A stretch of 64,000 nt of DNA from Iris pallida (taxonomy: Eukaryota; Streptophyta; Magnoliopsida; Asparagales; Iridaceae), in the NCBI GenBank assembly GCA_029216955.1, contig JANAVB010015600.1, positions 29,472,778 to 29,536,777 on the forward strand. The letters run 5' to 3'. The position numbers and the translations under genes are program-made. Below, piece by piece: positions 1 through 11,657 of the stretch (position 1 is the stretch's first letter; every line of letters starts with the position of its first letter). The notes under the pieces are model-generated. The model was not told the origin of the DNA, made no database searches, and saw only the letters and a program-made list of their open reading frames with translations.

Positions 1-80
1 TCTAATTTTGATATATTCAAATTTTTGGAAAGATTGATTCGTTACTTCTTAATCTTTCTCTAACTAGGAAATCCTTCCCC

Positions 81-88
81 TATATAAA
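81..88 (+). promoter_or_regulatory. TATA box of E1 5' LTR
   Basis: TATATAAA lies in CCCCTATATAAAGGGAAG. The 3' LTR has TATAAAA at the matching place (4544-4550). Transcription would begin about 30 bp downstream, marking the U3/R border. This is a motif call only. Confidence 0.6.
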
Positions 89-1149
89 GGGAAGCTTTCC
101 CTTTGTTTCCTCAAAAAATTTCCAACCATAACCAATAGGCATCACCATCATCGTGCGTGTACCGTGTCGGTGCCCATATTGCTTTCCATTATTTTTCTAT
201 TACAATTACAGTGTCTCCTCCGTGTCAGACAATCCCGGACATGCGATCTCTAATCCAAAACCCAAACCCTATCGACTCCCCGACCCCGGTCGTTCCCACC
301 ACCATCAAATTTTTTGTCGACTTGAATGTCATCACCACCATCACGACATTACCGCCGCAACACCCATGTCCACGGAATCCGCCACAACCATCACCACCAC
401 TATATTCACCATCTACACAGGCTCCTCCTCGCCTCCTCCTTTCCAGTTTCCATCTTCGACCAACCGATCTATCAACACCCTCACCACACAACTGACCACA
501 TGACCACCCGCAGCACCCGTTCACTCCCGACGATCTTTCGATGAAACCCTCTCCGCGGTTCCTCGAACAGACCATCCCAGTGCGCGGGGCAGCGCAGACC
601 ACCACTGATCGTGCTGAGTAGTCACCTCCAAACCTGCCACCCGACGAGGCCATACTCCTCTTGTGCCAAAGCCGCACAACCTCCGCGCTCTGGTTCCCTA
701 GCCCCGCTTCTTGCCTCGCCTCCGTGCAACGAGCGCTGGCGAGCTGCCAGCTCAACCGCTCCATCGATTCCCCTCTTCCGCCCCTCTGCTTCTCCCTCTC
801 TTTCCTCCCGACCGCACCAACTCTCTCTACCTCTCATATTTCCTCTCTACCACCTTCCCGATCTCCCTCCCCATCCCATTCTCTCCATCGCACTCTCCCT
901 CTTTCCCAGTCTCCTCTCTCTTTATTTTTTTTCAATTCCTCTCTCTCTCTCTCTCTTTTAATTCTCCCCCATCCAAAGAATGGACAGCAGCTCACTGTTG
1001 TCTGTTTTGTTTGATTCAATTTTTATTTTTATTTTTTTAATCAGAGTATTTAATATTGTATGATTATTATACTACTATACTAAAATATAGTACATGCTAA
1101 TGATATTATTAATATTGTTGTTGATAATAGAATTGTTGTTGTTATTTTA

Positions 1150-1151
<2 letters not shown>

Positions 1152-1216
<65 letters not shown>
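1152..1216. repeat. (AT)n microsatellite in E1 5' LTR
   Basis: Nearly pure AT dinucleotides with one phase break. The tract lies in the part of the LTR missing from the 3' copy. Confidence 0.9.
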
Positions 1217-1219
<3 letters not shown>

Positions 1220-2689
1220 ACTGGCCTTAAAGTTTTAAAATATATTATTATGATATTTTTAATTATGTTTTGACCTAAAACTATTATCGTATTATTTTAT
1301 CCAATTAAATTTATGGTTTTTGAATCTAAAATAATTTTCAAAAGTTTTTATCTAAGTTATTTTAAACATATAAAATATAGTTCCTAGTATCGCAAATATT
1401 TTCTAAAAAGTTCATGAATATTTTCCTAAATATATTTTTATATATTATTCGTGGTATTTTAACTATGGAATGTGACCCTAAAAATATTTTTGTAACTTCT
1501 TACCTAAATTTTATTATAGTCTCGATATCAAAGTAATTCATATGTTTTCAAAATATTATTTTCACCACTTCATAGTTTCCCAATATGATAATTATTTTCT
1601 AAAATAAGTCACACATATTAATTTTGTTTATTTACACAAATTCTCCTCGGTTATCAATCTTGACCACAGCTATTCCAGTTGTTTCTTATCTTCTTACAAA
1701 TTTGAACTTTCCTATATCGTCCTTAGCTGAATTGATTATTCTGGACTCAATGGTGCGGTCCGTGCCATTATCTGAAATCAACTTGCATAGTTTTGACTTC
1801 TAAGACTATTTTTATCCAACAAGATAATATTGTGCCAATCAACTCCAAAACAAACCGAGGCAAGTACTTGTTGACGCTTTCATGTACATTTACTTTATAT
1901 TGTTATATTTCACTTATACATGCTATTTTCCGTGTCTTGACTGTTTACACACACGAGATTTGAGTGATTGACTAATGTTTTCTTATTGTTATCGTTATCG
2001 TTCTCGTGACCGTGGTTTCATGATTGTGAGATATGGATATTAGAGGGGTACAATTACTAGGCATGTGGACAAAGTCCAGATTGTATTATTGGCAACTCTC
2101 CCGTTTACGGGGGCGGGCCTTATAACTTCATCGTTCGCCCAAGCCGTTCATGTGTAGGAATATTGTACTTCTCACGACACGAGCACTATTATGGTTTATA
2201 TGAGTTTCTTTATCTTCTAAAATGCTTGCTATTTCTTTATTAGTTCTTCCATTGCATATTTTCTTGTTCATGTTTCTATTGATCATTGTTACACATGTTT
2301 AGTGTCATATTATTTTATATTGTATTTGTATTGTGAGGGCTAAACTTGTACTTATTCCAATCTTGACTGGATAACCATTTTTCTCAGTTGACAGATTCTC
2401 TATGACTTGCTATCTTCCTTTGGGTTGCTTCGGGTGGAGTTAGAGGTATCTTGGAGGCCAACCATAGATTCTAGCTAGAATAGTCACATGTAGCAGATTT
2501 GTATCGAAAATCAAATTGTATGAATTATTAGATTTGTACATTAAATATTTATTGTGAATGAGCAAGAAGGATATGATTTTGTATTTGAGATTTATATTGA
2601 GCCCAGACAGCGTACTACCACTGACGCTGCAGCGTAGGCTGGACTTGGCCATGTACTCGTATCCCGAAAAGCGGGAGCAGATCGTGATA

Positions 2690-3728
2690 AGTTTTTATGG
2701 TGGCCCATGCAGGTCCTTTTTCATAAAATTATGCGAACTCGTGGTAGTACGTAACTTAGTCGTACTACTGTGAGCCTGCAACTAGGAAAGTGCTCATTCA
2801 CAACTAGGATTGGTTTGATTTTAGAAGAATGACTAGGACTATGAATAATAGGAAAGCCCTGACTAAATTTGACTGCTTGGGTAGTTAAGGTTGCAAAATA
2901 GGCTATGTGGTTAAGATATGAATAAACGTTGAAATTCGAGGGTCGATGGATTTAGAAATAAATTTCATGTTTGAGAAATTTTTATATAAGGATTTAGTCA
3001 TGTATTTTCACATGATGGTATGAACAAAGGCGGGTAGATTTTTCGATTGATCTTGGAGATTAATTGATTGTTGAATGGTAGAGTTGTTAAATTTTGATGC
3101 TTTGAAGTTAGAATTTTGATAAATTCGTTGATAAGGTTGAAATTTTTGAGAGCGAATGATTTAGAAATTGTTATAAAAAATTTGAAGTTATATTAAATTT
3201 TAGATATTGGAGAGATGAGGGAATAGTGAAATTTTTTAAATATTTGTGGAATTTGATTTTGAAGATTATGGTATGAAACTGGGTATTGAATTAGCAATTT
3301 AAATTGACTTATAAAAATTGAGGATATTTGAAATAATTTTTGAGTGTATACGATTTATTTATAGGTTGACCAAGGAAAGTATATAGATGGTGTACTATGT
3401 AGGCCAAGCTCCTCTAACTCTATTTATTGATCATAGTCCTTCTAGTTATCTTAATTCGTTTGTGTTTCATCTATTGCATGTTCCTATCCTAAATTTTGTA
3501 AATCATCTAGAATTCAAGACCGAAATCTAGGTTCCCGTATATTTTGTTCCTGCCCATCCATCCTTCTTTGACCAATGATTTGATCAACCTTTTTCTTTTT
3601 AAATAATTTTTGATATTATATTTAATGATTTATATTTTCTTGTTTTGATATATTTTACTATCACTTTTTATGTATATGCTAGGTATTTTTAAATTCGAGG
3701 ACGAATTTATTTCTAAGGTGGGTAGTTT
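2690..3728 (+). other. E1 internal region, non-coding, with candidate primer-binding site
   Basis: About 1.04 kb, A/T-rich, with no ORF worth calling. Just inside the 5' LTR is TGGTGGCCCATGCAGGTC (2698-2715), which recurs at the same place in E3 and E5 and is my candidate primer-binding site. It does not match the usual initiator-Met type. The right end has TTCGAGGACGAATTT and a purine-rich AAGGTGGGTAG, typical of the polypurine tract of gypsy elements. Confidence 0.65.
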
Positions 3729-4903
3729 TGTAACTCCCGTTTTCAAAATTTTCAAAATTTTATTTGTTTTATTTAATTTTTATATTTAGTTAGAAAGAAA
3801 ATATATGTTTTACGAGAATATTTTTCGATTTACAAAAAGGATTTATCAATTGTATTTTCGAAAATTTGATTTTTGTTTTATGAAAATATTTCTAAATTAT
3901 ATTTATGATTAAATAGTATTTGAGTTATTATAAACAAATATTCATTTTCCTTTTAATTTATTAATTATTATAAAACCTATTGCTATATCCTTTTAAACGA
4001 GATTTTGTACTTATAAAAATATATTCTTCAAATTATTTGAATATGTTAAGTATTAGTTTTGAAATTATTATTCTAAACAAATATTAAAATTAAATTTGAT
4101 TTAGCTTTTGACCAATGAATACATTACTATACGATTTTTAATTAAGTAATTATATTTTAAAATTATTTAATTTGTTATTTGAATTTACAAAATATATTTG
4201 GAAGATTATTTGCTAATCTGAATATTGTTTTCTATTATAGATTGAGATTAGAACGATCTAATCTAAAATTTATTTGATTTAGTCTATGAATTATATATTA
4301 TAGTAAAAATCCATTTCTATATTATTTTGGATAGAAAAACCTAATTTTTTCCAATTATTTGTATTTTCCTATTACGACAAATATTTGAATTGATCGTTCT
4401 AGATTTAATTGAAATCTATTTTGATAACTTTTTGAAGGTATTGGATATTTATTGATTGGTCAATCTAATTTTGATATATTCAAATTTATGGAAAGATTGA
4501 TTCATTAAATCTTAATCTCTCTCTAATTAGGAAATCCTTCCCCTATAAAAAGGGAAGCTTTCCCTTTGTTTCCTCATAAAATTTCCAACCATAACCAATA
4601 GGCATCACTATTATCGTGCGTGTACCGTGTCGGTGCCCATATTGCTTTCCATTATTTTTCTATTACAATTACAGTGTCTCCTCCGTGTCCGACAATCCCG
4701 GACACACGATCTCTAATCCAAAACCCAAATTATATGAATTATTAGATTTGTACATTAAATATTTATTGTGAATGAGCAAGAAGGATATCATTTTGTATTT
4801 GAGATTTATATTGAGCCCAGACAGCGTACTACCGCCGATGTCGCAGCATAGGCTGGACTTGGCCACATACTCATATCCCGAAAAGCGGGAGCGGGTCGTG
4901 ACA
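3729..4903 (+). repeat. E1 3' LTR (internally deleted)
   Basis: TGTAACTCCC...GTCGTGACA, 1175 bp. It contains 736 bp whose 5' LTR partner is outside the window. It lacks the block matching 267-2515 of the 5' LTR; both edges of the missing block end in CAAA. The TATA box TATAAAA is at 4544-4550. Confidence 0.85.
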
Positions 4904-6183
4904 CAACTCCAACCTCGCCCATGCATCGCGTCGAATTTTGGGACGATTGTTCCGTATGAGCGCGGACATGGTGATTCATGTCGCAGGAACGATTGAACTC
5001 GGGAAATCAAGATGTGTCAATTTCGATTGCTTCGACTTGTGGTTTGATGCGAAGGTGAATTCGAGGATTGATCGAACTTGTGATTGATGATTGAGTAAAC
5101 ATGAGGATTGATTAGGTCCAATCTGCGTATCGAGAATGAATTAGTCTAGACTCAATGCAAGAGCTACGTCCCGATGAGGTTGATAATTCCGCGGGAGCGT
5201 TGTATGGTGATTTCATGTCCACCATGGATAATCGAACTCGCGTGAGATTGGGGTGTGACATATTTTTAAAGTCAGACGACCTTGTGATCGATTACGTGAA
5301 TTGGGATAAATGACTTAAGGAATATGAGATAAGAATTATGGTTTAGCGACAAGTTGTGTCGTAGCATGCTTGACTTGGGAGGAATAGATAGGCGGATTAT
5401 ATCGAAGATGTTTGAAAAGATAGACTATGCAAGTTGCTTGTTGGATGAACGCTATTGATATGTCGAGGAAATGGTTGAACATGACTCAATGTAGGATGGC
5501 TTTGTTGAATGACTCGGACCCCTTGGACTAAGTATTGCAAGTGCGAATAGGAGATATATATGTATATATATAGTTGATGTTTAGAAATCTGAGTGATGCG
5601 AGTTTGGGTAGAAAATCTCGTACTATCAACTTGGTTTAACAATAGGATTGGGATCAGTGTTGGCATTATTGTTGGGGAACTATGATTCCAATCCTGACAA
5701 TTGACGTTAGTCTAGCGAGATGGCCTAGCGAGTTAGACGAGACATCCATGTTTCGAGAGAGAATATTGGTATTGATGAATGGAATGATTCAAGAGTATGA
5801 AATATCCACTCACGAGACTCGACTGACATACATATATTTCAGGGACGCTTGAATATGTATACGATGCGACTCAAGTGAGAATGACGAATTCTCTATCACG
5901 CAGCTTGGCTGAAATGCATGTATATTGGGGACGCCTGGGATATGTGCACGATCCAACCAAGTGATACATTGAATTCAAGTGAGACTTGAGGTATGGAAAA
6001 GTGTCGAGTATTTTGAAATCGTATTTTAAAGGAAAGATTGATGGTAGTGTGAGCGTGGCTCGGACTGAAGAAACGCATAGGCATAGTATGTGCGAGAGTC
6101 ATAGAATGTTGAACAAAGTGATAAGTTGATGAGTAGGTACTCAGTTAGTTTTGAGGACAAAATGTTTTCTGAGTGGTGTATGA
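4904..6183 (+). other. E2 internal region, non-coding
   Basis: About 1.28 kb with no convincing ORF on either strand. Blocks similar to E4 include a GACGCC...ATATGTGCACGATCCAACCAAG stretch near 5930-5960. A motif of the type GAGCG..ATGGTGATT(T)CATGTC occurs near 4960-4980 and again near 5195-5220, so the region has an internal repeat. Confidence 0.55.
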
Positions 6184-7778
6184 TGTAATGCCCTGTCCCG
6201 CTCAGTGGGTGGCTTCGGTGAACTTGCCTCAGCTTGGCCTTCACACTAATCAAACGAAAGTTTTCAAATACACAAGTCGGCTTGATAATAAAAGAGATGC
6301 ATCCACCTAGCTAAGGGAATAATCCCAACTTGGGTCAGACTGAGTTAGAATATGGAAAGGTCCTACGGTCGGTTTAGAAGTTTGCTCTGCGTGCTTTTAA
6401 AATAACACTCGATCCTTCGTCCCGTGGCTTGGAAGAAGAATAGCTGGTTTAAGTTGCCACGAAGTTAAGAACTTAGCCTATGTCATAGGCGTCGCCCGCA
6501 TGAATGCTTGATAAAGCAAGCACGGTCCCATCGTCCAGGGCTTGGCATTACCTTGCTCGTCCTACAGGTTAAGTTACAGTGCATGTTGTAGTGCACAACT
6601 TGTGGCATAAGTCTAGGCACCCAAAGAACTTGGTTGTTCAAGTCGAACGCGTGCACGACACGTTTCCACGATGCAAGGCTTGGCATAGCCTTTGCTCGTC
6701 AAGTCGTTGTACGAATAAGTTAGACAAGAGTTTGGCTGGGCTATCGAAGTCATAGTAAGCACTGTCCCATGTTTCCTACGGTTGTCAAGTCATATAGCCC
6801 TACGATCTCAAGGCTCGTCATATAAAGTATATGACTTGAGCGATAGTGTCACCTAGAGAACAAGGTCTATCTAAGGCACGAGCCACGGTTGATTTAAGAA
6901 AAAGCATTCCACGGTCAAATGAACACGTTCTGTTCAAGTTAAGATGGAAGACTACTTAGTAGTCGTTCCCTGGATTTCAAAGTATAGAAGTTCACGCGAC
7001 TGGTTGTTGTCGAGATCGGTTCCGCTACTTGGGAGTCTCGATAAGGAAGTTCACACGACTGGTTGTAGCCGAGATCGGTCCCCTACTTGGGAGTCTAGAT
7101 AAGGAAGTTCACGAGATCGATCCCGCTACTTGGGAGTCTCGATAAGGAAGTTTACGATATCGGTCCCGCTACTTGGGAGTCTCAATAGAAAGTTGAAAAG
7201 CATGGTCATGATTAAGGAAGGACTTGGTAGATCGAGTTGAGTCTTGCATGGTCATTAGACAACTTACATGCAAGGTGAATTCCTCGAACGATCGCCGGGG
7301 CACCGGGTTCGTGTCGGCCTAGGAGGAAGAGCAGATATTGTACGGCCTTCATCGACGGTACAACTCAATTGAAGTGAACCGTTACAATATAGGCTGCAGG
7401 TCATTCGGTGAGAGCTCGTACCTCGTACGCCAATGGTTACCGTATACAAAGATCTAGTATAGCTTGACGTTACTAGTGACCACACATATAGATGTGTCGG
7501 CATAAGAGCGGCTATCCGCGTGTATGCCTTTGGATTGCGTCGAGTACTAACAAGTTAAGAGTTGGGTTAACAAGGCGTAATTATGGCAAACGCTAACCTT
7601 GAATTGTCCCGGGTTAGATGTGCACGGTTGCAACACCATTCTGGAGCCTAAGATTTGGCTATAGCAAGGACACGTGCTTCGGCATAAATGTGGCATCGTC
7701 ATCGAGTCATCTCGAGTTAAGTCAGGAAGGGCCGTAAGGCAAGTTAGTTAAGTCTGGTTGATCCTTGGGAGGGACGAC
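6184..7778 (+). repeat. E2 3' LTR, left part
   Basis: Starts TGTAATGCCCTG and runs at least 1595 bp until E3 cuts it at 7779. Its first ten bases equal the E4 LTR start, but the body differs, so E2 and E4 are separate families of one group. The rest of the LTR would lie beyond E3, outside the window. Confidence 0.7.
6986..7190 (+). repeat. Four-copy tandem repeat in E2 LTR
   Basis: Four imperfect units, each built on GAAGTTCAC...GAGATCGGTCCCGCTACTTGGGAGTCTCGATAA. The first two carry an extra GCGACTGGTTGT-type insert and are about 57 bp; the last two are shorter, about 47 bp. Confidence 0.8.
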
Positions 7779-8778
7779 TGTCACCCTCACTTTTCCAAGT
7801 TAGGAGTAAAATGGTAATTTTTCATTTTATAATATTTTTGGAAATTTTATTTCATGAATATAAATATTTAATTATTATAGGAGTCGGGTTCGAATTTCAT
7901 CGCATTCCGAGTTAATTCGGGACTCCGGGGAATTTCGACTTGAGTTGTATTTAGCATGTTAACTAGCCATGGCCCACCATACTAAACTTTTAGGTTTAGG
8001 AGTTTGGACTAATCCCATATGAGTATTTAAGCTTAATTATAATTTTTATTTAATTTTAGCTAATCCCAAAACCCAAAATTGGACTTAACTTAGCATGTAA
8101 GTTAGTGTAGGGGCAAACTTGTAATTTCAAGAAGCACCCACACTCCCCATAGGGCCGGCCACATGCCCCCACCCCTTTTCTTCTTCTTCACTTCAAAGTT
8201 TCACCATTTTCTTCTTCTTCTTCTTCTCCAAGCTTTTCTCAAAAGTTAGAATAGGAAATCCTTGGTTTTCATCTCTAAAAAATTTATTTCTTCCCAATAT
8301 TCTTCCATACAAGTCTTCCTCTACCCCAAGTGAAGCTTCTCCAAGCTTTCGGGAGCAAGGAGTGAAGTGGGTGTGTCCTAAATAATTCGTTGTGTCGGAG
8401 CCGTGTCGGAGGACTTTCGAATCGGGAATCCATTTCCCGATAGGTATAACCTACTCTCTAATCTATTCTTTTCATCATGTAATCTAGGTTGGACCATGTA
8501 GGATTGATTTTCATAGTTGTGTCCCTATTCGTGTCGAGTTTGAGTCCGTTTGGAGTGTCCTAGGAGAAGTTAGTGTTTGTGTTCGTGTCCTTGAGTTTCC
8601 CCCAAATTTGGACACTTGTAGAATATTTAGATTGGCCTCTAAGTGGTTAGGAACTCTTAAATTCATATTTATTTAGTGTGTTCATATATATATGTGTGTG
8701 TGTGTGTCCATGTGTGGGAGTGTGTGTGTCCATGTGTGGGAGTGTTTGTGTCTATATATATATAGATACATATATATG

Positions 8779-8863
<85 letters not shown>

Positions 8864-9554
8864 ATATAGATATGTATATGTGAGTGTGTGTATCTACATA
8901 TATAAAGAGGGGAAAATGGAATGAGATTTATATAAGTGGGTGTTTATATATATATTAGAGAGTTAGAGAGGGAGAATTATAGAAGAGATATAGAGAGAAT
9001 TAGAGAGGGATTAGAGGAGGAAAATAGAGGGAATGAGAGGGTGAGAAGAGAGGAGAAAGGGAGAGCACCCACAGCAGCAAGGGGGCTGCTGCCCCCCCCT
9101 AAATCAGCCACAGCAGCAGGATGCAGCAGTTTTTCCCCCCTTTAGGCCCCCATTTGACCCCCGTAACCCCCCGTATATACCCGTATATGTATACCAATAT
9201 ATATACATATATACCCTATATATTAGCTATATATATACCTATTTAACCATCTAAATAGCCCCTAAAACTAGTCCTAAGTATAGGTAAAAAATGGGTGTTT
9301 GAGAGTGTGTGTGAGTGGTTGTGTGAGTTTTAGTGAAGGGGTGATTTTGAGTTCCGTGTTTCGGAACGCGTCGAAACTTGGAGGGGACTTAGCAAATGTG
9401 AAATAGAGTTTGCGGGTAGGCTTCTAGGTGGGAATCGGGGTTGCGTGTGGGATTAGGGAGATGGTATCGTACCGTACCATTTCGTATCTTGAAATATTCA
9501 AGATAACGGGTAAATGGGCGATACGGACCGTAAGATGGACTGGATGTCCACTTA
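7779..9554 (+). repeat. E3 5' LTR, first part
   Basis: Matches 37184-38697 of the 3' LTR. Features include a GGGCCGGCC palindrome near 8152, CTT-rich runs, an AT/GT microsatellite (8688-8890) and a GC-rich CAGCAG/CTGCTG stretch (about 9065-9130). It is interrupted at 9555 by E4. ACTTA at 9550-9554 is the first copy of the E4 target-site duplication. Confidence 0.88.
8688..8890. repeat. GT/AT microsatellite in E3 5' LTR
   Basis: Alternating (GT)n and (AT)n runs. The matching place in the 3' LTR (38091-38372) is longer and holds a pure (GT)n run, so the tract has changed since insertion. The ORFs made of V/C/Y/I repeats here are artefacts. Confidence 0.9.
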
Positions 9555-11657
9555 TGTCATGCCCCGATCCGGGAAATCGCTCGTCCTCGCTAGATTTTAC
9601 CCGAATCATCGTCCTCGCTGGGGCGTGATGCCGCACGAGCCTGGAATTGCGCTCGTGCAAGGCAAGATAACAGGTTCACATAGAACTATCTCAATTTGAT
9701 AACATAAGCAGCGGAAGAAAACCAAAGTATAACATAAGAATCTCTTTTATTAATATTGAACTGAAGGTTACAAAGGCTCTGAATAGCCCAACATATATGC
9801 CAATTGGCTACAACGCTCTTGATCTCTCTAGCTCACAAAGGATTACATTGTTCCATACATTATGCCTCTTTATAGCCACCAAGTAGTCTTCGGCCGAACA
9901 TCTCCATGTCGCAAGTCCGAACGCCTATGCGGTAGTTCCTCTTGAACGCCAAGGACTCCATGCCTCGACACGCTCAAGCCAAGCTCCGCCCCGAACCGAG
10001 CATACCTGAACCTGCACACAAACTGGTGGGAGATTAGTGCTTTCGTCCTCGCTTCGCACTGATCAAGACCCGCTCGCACCCAAACCAAGCACTAAATATC
10101 ATTAGTGGAACATGCAACTTAATTTGTGATCTTTCTATGTAGCCTTAGGATCGATTTCATAGCAATATTCATGCAAAGCAACTTATCATAAATGTGTCCC
10201 ATATCGTGTTCCTGCAGCAGATACAGTTAGACATAATCTGAAACATAACATAGTGATTCGTGCTCATCTCCGTCCCATATTGCCTAGCCTGCATGGGTTA
10301 GAACTTAACATAGAATCATATCATTCACGCGACAACCAACCATAAACTTAGACCATGCATAAGGGTCGCAGGCCCTGCGCCAGCACCCAACTCTCATCTC
10401 AGCCCACCGGCCCTAACTATATGAAGGTCACGGTGTTTCGCACCGTAATGGACTTGGCATCTCTTATGTGTAAGCCTACAATCACTTCGATACGGGTTGC
10501 TAGCCCAGTATCCGAAGGATCCCAAACTTACGAATATCATAGCTTATCATAGCACTGGACGGTCGCAATCCGTCTGAATGATGTGCACCATAAATACCAC
10601 ACATAATTCCCTCCTAGGCCGAACGGTCCCGGTGCCCCGGCGTAACCGTCCGAGGGAAGCCGCACCCGTGCACGGGCCATCCGAGTCCATTGACCATGCA
10701 ATACGTGCCATAGCAAACACACATAACATTCCAAATAAATCTTCCGTTGCATAAACATAGTCTCGTTCCAAAAACGGTTTTGCGTGCCATAAACATATTC
10801 GCGTCTCATAAACATAATCCACCATCCGTATGGGAAGCTCCATCGGCGTTATGCCCCAACACATCCATATTGATGCACGACGCCCAATGGCTTAGTCGTC
10901 TCGTTTTCAAATTCAGCGCGTACCATTCGTAAGTTATTCACATAGCCTAACTCCGTAGTTACTTAGTCCTTTCGTACATAAGTGCGTGAGGGCACGCTCA
11001 GCACCATAATCAATGTTCTACGCTTAGTGTTCATTGTTCTCGGAGCCGTGCACATGATGCACATCTCAATATCGTCTTTCAATGTTCTACCATCATTGTC
11101 CTACCGCAACTCGTACACTTGATGCACGTCGCTTCAATTGTTTAATGTTCAATGTTCTACCTTAGTGTTCAACGCATACTTAGACCTTTCGTCGCCAAGC
11201 CACGCTCGCTAACTCGATAACATCTTACGCATACAATGATATCTTTTATTAGACGTGAAGGAATAGGGAGAGAGAGTCAAGAACCCACCCACCATAAGCC
11301 GATACGCCTTATCGTTTCGCCGATTAAAGCGGCTCGCTTCCATAACTCGGTTGTATAGCTAACTCTCAGACTTAGCCATTCCTTTGAACTACTCGGTTGA
11401 CTTGGCCTATCGCGCCCATACCACGATCCGTAATCAAGCATAAAGGCATAGCCTGCACACCAGATCAACTAACATTAGCACTTGCTCAAACGGAACTTAT
11501 CCTTTGCATCGATTCGATTCATAGATTCCAACCGACTCAAGGCTTACCTTTGGCCAACGTAACTCTTGCATCGATTCGCATCGATACTTCATCGGGTCAA
11601 CGCAACTCTTCGAGTCAACGACTCATCGTAATGCATTGTGCGGAGCAGGACATTACA
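9555..11657 (-). repeat. E4 3' LTR
   Basis: Its left edge TGTCATGCCCCG pairs with TGTCACGCCCCG of the other LTR; the right edge is GACATTACA. Scattered single-base differences separate the two LTRs over the stretches I compared, with near-equal length. A TCAATGTTCTAC-type motif recurs about every 67 bp at 11010-11170. Confidence 0.92.

Larger units (their letters stand above)
1..2689 (+). repeat. E1 5' LTR (left part missing)
   Basis: By comparison with the 3' LTR, about 736 bp of this LTR lie left of the window. It holds a TATA box, a C/T-rich tract (about 780-970), an (AT)n run, and about 2.25 kb (267-2515) that the 3' LTR lacks. It ends ATCGTGATA where the 3' LTR has GTCGTGACA, so the terminal CA has decayed to TA. 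The short Pro/His/Ser-rich ORFs at 153-1040 are compositional and I do not call them genes. Confidence 0.8.
1..4903 (+). mobile_element. E1: non-coding gypsy-type LTR retrotransposon, 5' end outside window
   Basis: Two copies of one LTR flank about 1 kb of non-coding DNA. Window bases 1-266 match 4465-4730, and 2516-2689 match 4731-4903. The 3' LTR starts TGTAACTCCC right after an AGGACGAA-type 3' end and finishes GGGTCGTGACA. There is no gag or pol, so the element depends on others for movement. The bases after it (CAACT at 4904-4908) should be its target-site duplication, but the left copy is outside the window. It lies inside E2. Confidence 0.85.
4904..7778 (+). mobile_element. E2: remnant of a non-coding LTR retrotransposon (oldest layer)
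   Basis: The internal part (4904-6183) resembles the E4 internal region in the same element orientation, for example GACTTGTGGTTTGATGCGAA near 5035 against the reverse strand near 13175-13200. It ends with a polypurine-type sequence (TTTTGAGGACAAAATG, then GAGTGG) followed by an LTR starting TGTAATGCCC, the same start as E4. E1 interrupts it on the left and E3 cuts its LTR on the right. I see no coding ORF. Confidence 0.75.

Noticed and set aside
153..1040. Several ORFs of 60-179 codons on both strands
   Set aside because: Ser/Pro/His-rich from a C/T-rich LTR stretch; no domain, overlapping in all frames, and absent from the other LTR.
8148..8165. GGCCGGCC palindrome shared by the E3 and E8 LTRs as a regulatory site
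   Set aside because: Only two families and different distances from the LTR start; too weak to call.
8678..8883. ORFs of repeated V/C/I/Y residues
   Set aside because: Pure translation of GT and AT dinucleotide runs; the same at 38105-38413.
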